Origin: Pseudobdellovibrionaceae bacterium
GTDB taxonomy: Bacteria > Bdellovibrionota > Bdellovibrionia > Bdellovibrionales > UBA1609
DNA: 64,000 nucleotides
Assembly: GCA_023898385.1 (NCBI GenBank)
Contig: CP060220.1
Location: forward strand, 1,798,001-1,862,000
Reading direction: 5' to 3'
A program made the position numbers and the translations under genes. Below are positions 57,314-64,000 of this stretch, piece after piece. The notes under the pieces are model-generated. The model made no database searches. It saw only the letters and a list, made by a program, of their open reading frames with translations, and was not told the origin of the DNA. The number at the start of each line of letters is the position of its first letter. Position 1 is the stretch's first letter.

Positions 57314-60300
57314 TCAATAACTCAGGTTTGTTTGCAACCATTTTTCGACCTGAGTGAGTGGCAGACCTTTTCTTCGGGCATAATCTTCTATCTGATCGCG
57401 CCCCAGCAAACCCACGTTGAAATAGCGAGACTCTGGATGAAAAAAGTAATATCCCGAAACCGAACTTCCAGGGTTCATCGCAAAGCTTTCTGTTAACACC
57501 ACTCCCGTGGTTTTTTCAGCACTCAACAACGTCCATAGGGTCTGTTTTTCTGTGTGGTCTGGACATGCCGGGTAACCCGGCGCAGGGCGTATGCCGCGAT
57601 ATTTTTCTTCAATTAAATCGATATTATCGAGGTTTTCTAATTTTCCGTACCCACACCAAGACCGCACCTTAGCATGCATCATTTCCGTGAGGGCCTCGGC
57701 CAGGCGATCACCTAAAGCTTTGGTGAGAATACTTGAATAGTCATCTTTTTTATCTTCATATTCTCTGGCTAAAATGTCGACCTGATCACCCATCGTGACA
57801 ACAAATCCGCCCACTACATCTCTTAACCCCGATTCAACAGGTGGCACAAAATCGGCTAAACAGTAATATTTTTTATCACCCGATTTTTCTATTTGTTGCC
57901 TTAGAAAATACAAAGTTTCAATGGGGTCTTTTTGCTGTTCATTTTCAAACAGTAGTACATCATCACCCCTGCTTTGTGCATACCACAATCCTATGGCCAC
58001 CTTTGGACGAAAAATCTTTTTCTCTATGATTTTATCTAACATAGACTGTGCATCGTTGAACAACTCTGTGGCCTGAGTTCCCCATTTCTCATGTTTCAAT
58101 ATTTTGGGGTACACTCCCTTAAGCTCCCAAGTCCAAAAAAACGGCGACCAATCAATGTAGTTTCTCACTTCATCTAAATTGATATCTTCATCTGTAAAGG
58201 CCCTAACGCCCGTCCATTCAGGCCGAACCAGGTTTTCAGGTGCCCACGGGCTTGCAAACCTTAAGGCGCGTGCCTTTTCGATGGAAAGGAATTCTTGACT
58301 GGCCTGGCGATCGAGATGTTTCTCACGAATTTTGGCTTGATTCTTTTTTAGACTCTCCACGTAGGTTGGAGCTTTTTTTTCTGAAAGTAACTCACTACAT
58401 ACACCCACGACCAAAGAGGCATCAATAACATGGTCAACGGCCCCGTCATAGGCGGGAGCAATCTTGATGGCCGTGTGAGCCTTGCTTGTGGTAGCGCCAC
58501 CAATTAACAGTGGCACTGTAAAACCCTGACGTTTCATTTCACTGGCCACGTGGGTCATTTCATCAAGCGAAGGGGTGATCAAACCACTCAGCCCAATGAC
58601 ATCCACATTTTCTTCTCGGGCTCGACGCAAGATTTCCTCAGCCGACACCATTACGCCCAGATCAATCACTTCATAGTTGTTACAAGAGAGGACCACACTG
58701 ACAATATTTTTGCCAATGTCATGCACATCACCTTTTACCGTAGCAATAAGAAATTTCCCCTGGGCGGTAGATCCCCCTAAGGCTTCTTTTTCTTCTCGCA
58801 TATAGGGTTCTAAATAAGCCACCGCACGCTTCATCACGCGAGCGCTTTTCACCACCTGTGGCAAAAACATTTTGCCGGCGCCGAACAAGTCGCCCACCAC
58901 TTTCATTCCATCCATCAATGGGCCTTCTATCACAAGCAGTGGACGCCCCAAGCGTTGTCTGGCCTCTTCCGTATCTTTTTCTATGTAATCTGTAATGCCT
59001 TTAACCAAAGAATGTGAAAGGCGCTCGAAAACATCAAGGCTTCGCCATTCATCTTGTTTTTTTGCCTTTACCTCATCACTGGCCTGTGACTTGAGGCTTT
59101 CTGCCAGTTCGATAAGTCGCTCGGTGGCATCTGGTCTTCTGTTTAACAAAACATCTTCAACACACAAAAGTAGTTCTGGCTCTACTTCTTCATAAACCTC
59201 TAACATTCCCGCGTTGACAATTCCCATATCAAGTCCCGCTGATATGGCATGAAAGAGGAAGGCTGAATGCATGGCTTCGCGCACAGGATTATTGCCACGA
59301 AAAGAAAATGAAATGTTGCTAACCCCACCACTGGTTAAAGCCAACGGGCAGCACTTTTTTATTTCTCGCACTCCCTCGATAAAATTCACCGCATAGTTGT
59401 TATGCTCATCCATTCCGGTCGCCACAGTCAAAATATTCGGGTCAAATATAATATCTTCTGGCGCAAAACCCACCTTGTTTACGAGAAGGTCATAGGCTCG
59501 TTTGCAAATTCGAACCTTTTCTGATTTTTCCGTCGCCTGTCCGGTTTCATCAAACGCCATGACAACAGCAGCCGCTCCATAGCGCTTGAGCAACTTGGCT
59601 TGCTCCAGAAAGGCCTCTTCCCCCTCTTTAAGGCTTATGGAATTCACAATGGGCTTGCCCTGAATACATTGAAGTCCCGCCTCTAGCACTGACCATTTAG
59701 AACTATCGATCATGATCGGAACGCGAGCGATATCTGGTTCTGAAGCCACTAAATTCAAAAATCGAACCATACTGGCTTCACTATCAAGTAACCCCTCATC
59801 AAAGTTTATATCGATGATATTGGCGCCATTTTCCACTTGTTGGCGAGCCACAGAAAGAGCCTCATCAAAGTTGTCTTCTTTAACTAGACGAGCAAATCGC
59901 GGTGACCCCGTGACGTTTGTTCTCTCTCCGACCATAACAAATGGAATATTTGACCCCACTATATTAAACGGCTCAAGACCACTTAACCGGGTGCCCCTTG
60001 GGATATTTGGTCTATTTCTTGGCGAAATGGATTTTAAATTCTCGACAACGGCTCGAATATGGTCTGGCGTGGTTCCACAACATCCACCCACTAAGTTCAA
60101 AAAGCCACTATCGGCAAAATCCTTTAGCAGATGCGAAGTTATGGCCGGGGTTTCATCGTACCCCGTGGGAGCAAGCGGGTTGGGAAGGCCCGCATTGGGG
60201 TAACAGCTAATGTAGCAATCAGCAATTTGCGACAGCTCTTCGATAAACGGCCGCATTTCTCTTGCGCCCAATGCGCAGTTGATCCCCACACTGAGCGGCT

Positions 60301-61012
60301 TTACATGTCTTACCGAGTTCCAAAAGGCTTCCACGGTTTGCCCCGAAAGGGTGCGGCCTGAATTGTCAGTGATCGTCACTGATATCATAATTGGCAAATG
60401 ATGCCCGGAATCCTCGAAGTACTTTTCGATAGCAAAAAATGCGGCTTTGCTATTGAGAGTGTCAAAGATCGTTTCAACAAGAAGAATATCTACTCCGCCT
60501 TCAACAAGTGCTTGCGCCTGCTCATAATAGGCCTGAGATAGCACCTCGAACGTGGTCGCGCGAAAAGCCGGGTTGTTCACATCTGGTGACATAGACAATG
60601 TTCGATTGGTGGGTCCCATGGCCCCGGCAACAAAGCAGTGCCGCGAGGGATCCTGCCTCATTACATCTTCAGCCACTTCTTTTGCAATTTTGGCTGATTG
60701 GAAATTGATGTCATATACAGCTGTCTCAAGTCCGTAGTCCGATTGGGCCACGGTGGTGCCACTAAAGGTGTTGGTCTCAACAATATCAGCACCGGCATCA
60801 AAATATTGCCTATGTATAGTTTTAATGATGTCCGGGCGGGTGATGGACAATAGGTCGTTGTTCCCTTTGAGGTCTTTGGGGTGATCTTTAAAGCGATCGC
60901 CACGAAAATCAGCCTCACCTAGCTTATACTGCTGAATCATTGTGCCCATGGCACCATCAATAAAGACAATTCGATCTTTTAAAAGTTCTGCGAGTATTTG
61001 GTCGCGGCTCAT
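57314..61012 (-). CDS. metH: Cobalamin-dependent methionine synthase
   Basis: A 1232-residue full-length MetH, near the 1227 of E. coli. Domains in order: homocysteine-binding with zinc cysteines (NCALGA; GGCCGTT), a methyltetrahydrofolate-binding pterin domain (GERTNVTGSPRFARLV), cap and cobalamin-binding domain with DVHDIGKNIV and the lower-axial His, and a C-terminal activation (AdoMet) domain with RPAPGYPACPDH. It methylates homocysteine using methylcobalamin. There is only 57 bp before the upstream hydrolase gene, with no cobalamin riboswitch visible. Confidence 0.97.
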   Translation of the reverse strand: MSRDQILAELLKDRIVFIDGAMGTMIQQYKLGEADFRGDRFKDHPKDLKGNNDLLSITRPDIIKTIHRQYFDAGADIVETNTFSGTTVAQSDYGLETAVYDINFQSAKIAKEVAEDVMRQDPSRHCFVAGAMGPTNRTLSMSPDVNNPAFRATTFEVLSQAYYEQAQALVEGGVDILLVETIFDTLNSKAAFFAIEKYFEDSGHHLPIMISVTITDNSGRTLSGQTVEAFWNSVRHVKPLSVGINCALGAREMRPFIEELSQIADCYISCYPNAGLPNPLAPTGYDETPAITSHLLKDFADSGFLNLVGGCCGTTPDHIRAVVENLKSISPRNRPNIPRGTRLSGLEPFNIVGSNIPFVMVGERTNVTGSPRFARLVKEDNFDEALSVARQQVENGANIIDINFDEGLLDSEASMVRFLNLVASEPDIARVPIMIDSSKWSVLEAGLQCIQGKPIVNSISLKEGEEAFLEQAKLLKRYGAAAVVMAFDETGQATEKSEKVRICKRAYDLLVNKVGFAPEDIIFDPNILTVATGMDEHNNYAVNFIEGVREIKKCCPLALTSGGVSNISFSFRGNNPVREAMHSAFLFHAISAGLDMGIVNAGMLEVYEEVEPELLLCVEDVLLNRRPDATERLIELAESLKSQASDEVKAKKQDEWRSLDVFERLSHSLVKGITDYIEKDTEEARQRLGRPLLVIEGPLMDGMKVVGDLFGAGKMFLPQVVKSARVMKRAVAYLEPYMREEKEALGGSTAQGKFLIATVKGDVHDIGKNIVSVVLSCNNYEVIDLGVMVSAEEILRRAREENVDVIGLSGLITPSLDEMTHVASEMKRQGFTVPLLIGGATTSKAHTAIKIAPAYDGAVDHVIDASLVVGVCSELLSEKKAPTYVESLKKNQAKIREKHLDRQASQEFLSIEKARALRFASPWAPENLVRPEWTGVRAFTDEDINLDEVRNYIDWSPFFWTWELKGVYPKILKHEKWGTQATELFNDAQSMLDKIIEKKIFRPKVAIGLWYAQSRGDDVLLFENEQQKDPIETLYFLRQQIEKSGDKKYYCLADFVPPVESGLRDVVGGFVVTMGDQVDILAREYEDKKDDYSSILTKALGDRLAEALTEMMHAKVRSWCGYGKLENLDNIDLIEEKYRGIRPAPGYPACPDHTEKQTLWTLLSAEKTTGVVLTESFAMNPGSSVSGYYFFHPESRYFNVGLLGRDQIEDYARRKGLPLTQVEKWLQTNLSY

Positions 61013-61069
61013 AAATCTATTTACTGTTTTACCCTGGGGAGATCACTTTGCAGTGCATAAGCTACCATA

Positions 61070-61933
61070 TCAATTTTTGATTAGCGAGATCAGTTGTTTC
61101 CTAAATTTTCCATCTTGCACCCAAGTGCCAACAGTATGCCCCGGCTCGTCATAGGACCACAAATACTTAGGCTCTACCAGATCTGAAAAAATTTGCTCTC
61201 CATGATGAAACGGCACAATGGGGTCGTTTTTTGAGTAAATCAAAACAACAGGGGCTGGCGGTAAATTTTTAAGACCAGGACCTCCTGGTGAATACTTGTC
61301 GACTATCAACAAATACGTGAGGGGCTGTAAGGGCCAGGTTAGCCAATGCAGAGCCAATTTCTCTTTCGCTATTTGTCGATAGGAATAAAAGGCACTCTCG
61401 ACCACAACTAAAGAAGGCTTGACTCCCAAATCAGGATCTTGAAGAGCCTTTAATAACAGTGATCCCCCCAAACTCTGCCCGTACACGATGAGCGGTAAAT
61501 TTTCTTTTTGGCTTCGCTGAAAGGCCCATTTCAGGGCCGCTTTGGTGTCTTCGCAGATTCCTTCCACATCGGATTCACCAGAACTGCTACCATACCCACG
61601 ATAGTCGAAGGTGACAAAATCATATCCTTCTTTTATGAACCAAACCAAATTTCTATAATGACTAGTCATATTCTCAGCATTGCCGTGGAACTGAATCACT
61701 AGCCCCCTTGGCTTGTTGTACGCCGTATGCCAATTCTTGTTCTTCTTATTTTCTAGGTAAGAAAAATACCAATACGACAACTGAGTGAGATCCTCGCTGG
61801 CAAAACTTCCCTTTTCAATGACAAACCCGTCCATCTTATAAAATGGATATTCTACTCTTTCTGGGTAAAAAAATAGACCCGTACATCCCACGCAAGAGAT
61901 TAAAACAACTAGAATAGTCCAACGTCCTACCAA
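61070..61933 (-). CDS. Alpha/beta-hydrolase lipoprotein
   Basis: A 287-residue protein whose N-terminus (VVLISCVGCTGLFF) contains a lipobox ending at Cys17, so it is probably a lipoprotein. The alpha/beta-hydrolase core has the oxyanion IQFHGNAENMTSHY, FDYRGYGSSSGES, nucleophile VYGQSLGGSLL, and later acid IYSKNDPIVPF with His in GHTVG. The DYRGYG-GxSxGG pattern resembles bacterial BAAT/bem46-type hydrolases. Substrate unknown. It lies 57 bp upstream of metH and 12 bp after the DUF4105 gene, possibly co-transcribed. Confidence 0.85.
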   Translation of the reverse strand: MVGRWTILVVLISCVGCTGLFFYPERVEYPFYKMDGFVIEKGSFASEDLTQLSYWYFSYLENKKNKNWHTAYNKPRGLVIQFHGNAENMTSHYRNLVWFIKEGYDFVTFDYRGYGSSSGESDVEGICEDTKAALKWAFQRSQKENLPLIVYGQSLGGSLLLKALQDPDLGVKPSLVVVESAFYSYRQIAKEKLALHWLTWPLQPLTYLLIVDKYSPGGPGLKNLPPAPVVLIYSKNDPIVPFHHGEQIFSDLVEPKYLWSYDEPGHTVGTWVQDGKFRKQLISLIKN

Positions 61934-61945
61934 AACACTCGTCCT

Positions 61946-63871
61946 CTAAAGAATTGTATAATATCGAGCCAACACTCCCGCTTCAAAAGAAGTGTCTTGC
62001 CAATGGTGATCCCATTGCACCTCCAAATTTCGTGAAAGTGAATAATTCAAGCGATAACCCCATCGAGGCTCGATATTATTCGTATCTCCTGAAAAATACC
62101 GCAAATAGTTGGCCTCCAACAGCATCCGAAAACTGTCAGACAAATAGGTCAGCTGTCGAATATCAACAGAAGCCCCTAACCCGACCCGTTCATTGAGATG
62201 ATCGCTCCACTGTCCATTGAGATTTACAAAGCCCATTAAAATGCTCTTTCTAAAACAATCCAGATCATAGCGAAGGCCCATGCCAAAAAGTGAATTCAAG
62301 GCTGTATTTCGTCGATCGGCTCCCAAAGTCTCTAATCCTGCTGAGAACTGCCATGAAACGGGAAAGCTAAAAGTATTCACGGGACTAGCCGAGATCAAAT
62401 CGACCACGACAACTTTGTCTATGACCAGACGATCAAAAGCCTCTGCATAAGTGGCAGTCACACCCAGCGCATTCACCTGTGTTCCCGCCGAGTGCCCCAA
62501 CGGATTGGACATTAAATCGTGGTAGGCCAAGTAAAGCCCTAGATAAGGCCTATTTCTTTTTCCGTTTGTTATCGCCCCCACCTCAAATCGAGCTGAATCA
62601 TGGCCATGTGCCGGCGACGTGCTCACATCCTTGTTTTGTGGAGCCCAGACACTGGCCTGTCCCAGTCTGGATCTGGCGATTTTCAGGCTGTGCATTTTCT
62701 CCTGCACCGGTCGAAGGGCCTCTTTACCAAATGGGGCGACTTTAGTTTCCCTCACAGCAAAATGACTGAGAGCAACTTCAAGCGAGCGAACCTTTTCGAT
62801 CTTGCTCAGCCCCATTTCGTCCAATTGGGCCGGGAGGATTTGTCCCATTGACAAGTCTTTAGCCCACTTCGACTCTTTATGTGTGAGTTGATTGGCCTTT
62901 TCGTTTAGAACTGTCGATAGAGATGGCCGATAGGAAATCTCAGAAATTATCCCCGCCTCAAGTGCCACCCGAGTGATGTCCCGGGGCGGGACCAACACAT
63001 GAAATCTATCTGTCAAATGAAGTGAAGGCCGCGCGGATTCTAATACAGCCAGAAGCAATAGCGCACAATTCTCGTCAAAAAAGTAGTAATTCAAATACGT
63101 CTGCTCCAACTCGAGCAGGTGTTTAACTAGAAAATCCACCTCAGACGGGTTTAAGTTTATGTGGTACTCCCAAACGTCTCGGCCCTCTAGGTTCGCATAG
63201 TCTTTTAATTTCTCATGAAAAGTTATCATTGAAAAAATGCCTGGGTGGCCCCCGGCCAATCCTTTCAAGGCGAAAATTACGCCTCCCCCTTCATTCACGC
63301 CAGAAGCGGCATAGCTTACACCATAATTGAGCAAATCACGGTCGTCATCATTTCCCTTGGAGTGAATTTTAAAAAATGTATGACCAAAACTAGATGCGGC
63401 ATTGTTGAGATATGCATCTGCAAAAATAAGTGTGATGGCCTCCGCATCCAACTTTTTTATCCAGGCCCGCCTCTGCTCACAAGGCTCCAAGGCAATGCCT
63501 CTCTCCACTAGATTTAGACGCCTTACCAGCCAGTCACGCCTAGCTAAAAAACGGCACTGAACCTTTTCTTTTTCATCCGTTTGCTGAGAATCAGTATACA
63601 TCCCTCGTATGGTGGCGACGAGCTCTTCCTGAGGTGAATATTTTCCGTTTGAAGATACAAAGTATCCAGGACCATCTATCATCGACCGATATCCACCTAA
63701 AAGAGTTTTGCGATAATACCCTAGCAATAGCCACTGACGGTCGAGAAAAACTTTTTCTTGATCAACTTCGGCGAGAACAGCCTGAAGTTGGGATAGATGC
63801 TCCGCTGAATGTGCAGCGACGGTGGGGCCTATTGTCAAAAATGAAAATAAAAAAGCGGTTTTCCAGTTCAT
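61946..63871 (-). CDS. DUF4105-family secreted protein
   Basis: A ~641-residue protein with a signal peptide (MNWKTAFLFSFLTIGPTVA, cut near AHS-AE). The core DUF4105 block is AYLNNAASSFGHTFFKIHSK with a His- and Ser-containing HTFF, and later YFFDENCALLLLAVLE; the C-terminal 200 residues form a barrel-like region (LGLYLAYHDLM, LGMGLRYDLDC, WGYRLNYSLSRNLEVQWDHHW), so an outer-membrane location is likely. DUF4105 proteins are of unknown function. The ATG at 63871 is chosen over GTG at 63874. Its ribosome-binding site lies within a hairpin. Confidence 0.85.
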   Translation of the reverse strand: MNWKTAFLFSFLTIGPTVAAHSAEHLSQLQAVLAEVDQEKVFLDRQWLLLGYYRKTLLGGYRSMIDGPGYFVSSNGKYSPQEELVATIRGMYTDSQQTDEKEKVQCRFLARRDWLVRRLNLVERGIALEPCEQRRAWIKKLDAEAITLIFADAYLNNAASSFGHTFFKIHSKGNDDDRDLLNYGVSYAASGVNEGGGVIFALKGLAGGHPGIFSMITFHEKLKDYANLEGRDVWEYHINLNPSEVDFLVKHLLELEQTYLNYYFFDENCALLLLAVLESARPSLHLTDRFHVLVPPRDITRVALEAGIISEISYRPSLSTVLNEKANQLTHKESKWAKDLSMGQILPAQLDEMGLSKIEKVRSLEVALSHFAVRETKVAPFGKEALRPVQEKMHSLKIARSRLGQASVWAPQNKDVSTSPAHGHDSARFEVGAITNGKRNRPYLGLYLAYHDLMSNPLGHSAGTQVNALGVTATYAEAFDRLVIDKVVVVDLISASPVNTFSFPVSWQFSAGLETLGADRRNTALNSLFGMGLRYDLDCFRKSILMGFVNLNGQWSDHLNERVGLGASVDIRQLTYLSDSFRMLLEANYLRYFSGDTNNIEPRWGYRLNYSLSRNLEVQWDHHWQDTSFEAGVLARYYTIL

Positions 63872-63902
63872 CACTCCCCTTTACCAACGGCCAAGGGGAG
63901 TG
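63872..63902 (-). promoter_or_regulatory. Hairpin enclosing the DUF4105 ribosome-binding site
   Basis: In the leftward transcript, CACTCCCCTT (from 63902) pairs over 10 bp with AAGGGGAGTG (ending at 63872), and the ATG is the next three bases. The AGGGGAG ribosome-binding site is therefore entirely in the stem. This is the geometry of RNA thermosensors or translational switches, but a terminator for an upstream leftward gene is also possible. The rest of 63903-64000 holds no feature I can support. Confidence 0.55.
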
Positions 63903-64000
63903 GCAAGAAAACCGCGAAGGATAAATAAGAGCTTACAATTTAGATACGCAAGCCTGTTGCAATACTGCAGAAGATTCTAAAACTCGGCCAAGATTCTCAA

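Noticed and set aside
59712..60203. 163-codon frame antisense to metH
   Set aside because: It is a shadow of the metH pterin domain and has biased, non-protein-like composition.
61013..61069. Cobalamin riboswitch for metH
   Set aside because: Only 57 bp separate metH from the upstream gene and no B12-box was found.

Overview
The window looks like a contiguous chromosomal segment of a Gram-negative bacterium, most plausibly a member of the Bdellovibrionota or a close deltaproteobacterium-like lineage. This assignment is inferred from the gene set, not from a marker-gene search. The signs are an LptG-type LPS exporter, a MipA/OmpV outer-membrane protein and many lipoprotein or secreted proteins; a cluster of response regulators, a hybrid-type phosphorelay and a sigma54 activator; a mitochondrial-type aconitase; ferredoxin-dependent 2-oxoacid oxidoreductase; a complete bacterial topoisomerase VI; and a good FliA-like (sigma28) promoter. 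No rRNA, CRISPR array or intact insertion sequence was seen. There is one tRNA, tRNA-Arg(TCT).

Layout. 1-5250: tail of a GspE/PilB-type ATPase, a 41-bp perfect palindrome, glycerol kinase, a PlsC-like acyltransferase, a tiny class III prepilin-like protein, a TlpA-type thioredoxin, and hutI. 5251-10130: an accessory island carrying a Doc/antitoxin pair, a HepT/MntA pair, a decayed JetD (Wadjet) remnant and an AbiE pair, interspersed with copies of a short interspersed repeat and ending in a structured-RNA candidate with a terminator. It separates hutI from hutH-hutU. 10125-18150: one long leftward gene train, lptG-def-fmt-rpe-hutH-hutU-ompV-like-secreted protein, with overlapping or abutting genes. 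18216-24960: a response regulator, nadC, birA, a thioredoxin-like protein, a degenerate signal-peptidase homologue, a TEX264/GyrI-like membrane protein, a nitroreductase-like protein, and an HTH protein behind a second copy of the long palindrome.

25024-31790: aconitase, topoisomerase VI A and B, an HNH protein, and the BolA/Grx4 iron-sulfur pair. 31803-39746: two glycosidase-like genes, a 36-aa membrane peptide, several secreted unknowns, a frameshifted beta-lactamase-fold serine hydrolase with a nine-C tract, a DUF6973-like protein and an EEP-family phosphohydrolase. 39929-42957: a phosphorelay of REC-PilZ-like, REC, HAMP histidine kinase and HPt, behind the sigma28-like promoter. 43013-48966: a D-2-hydroxyglutarate-dehydrogenase-type FAD oxidase facing serA, then a sigma54 response regulator coupled to cdsA-like and plsC lipid genes. 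49093-53460: korAB, nhaA and tRNA-Arg. 53537-63871: an OppA-like lipoprotein, a TPR protein that seems to start at AUU, an AI-2E/PerM exporter, full-length metH, a lipoprotein hydrolase and a DUF4105 protein whose ribosome-binding site lies in a hairpin.

Functional themes are histidine catabolism to formiminoglutamate (hutG is not in the window), envelope lipid synthesis, redox and iron-sulfur housekeeping, and a defence or toxin-antitoxin island. The most unusual items are the bacterial topoisomerase VI with a histone-H1-like tail, the island splitting the hut genes, the structured-RNA candidate at about 9971-10130, the catalytically degenerate S26 protein next to a TEX264-like protein, the poly-C frameshift locus, and the AUU start.
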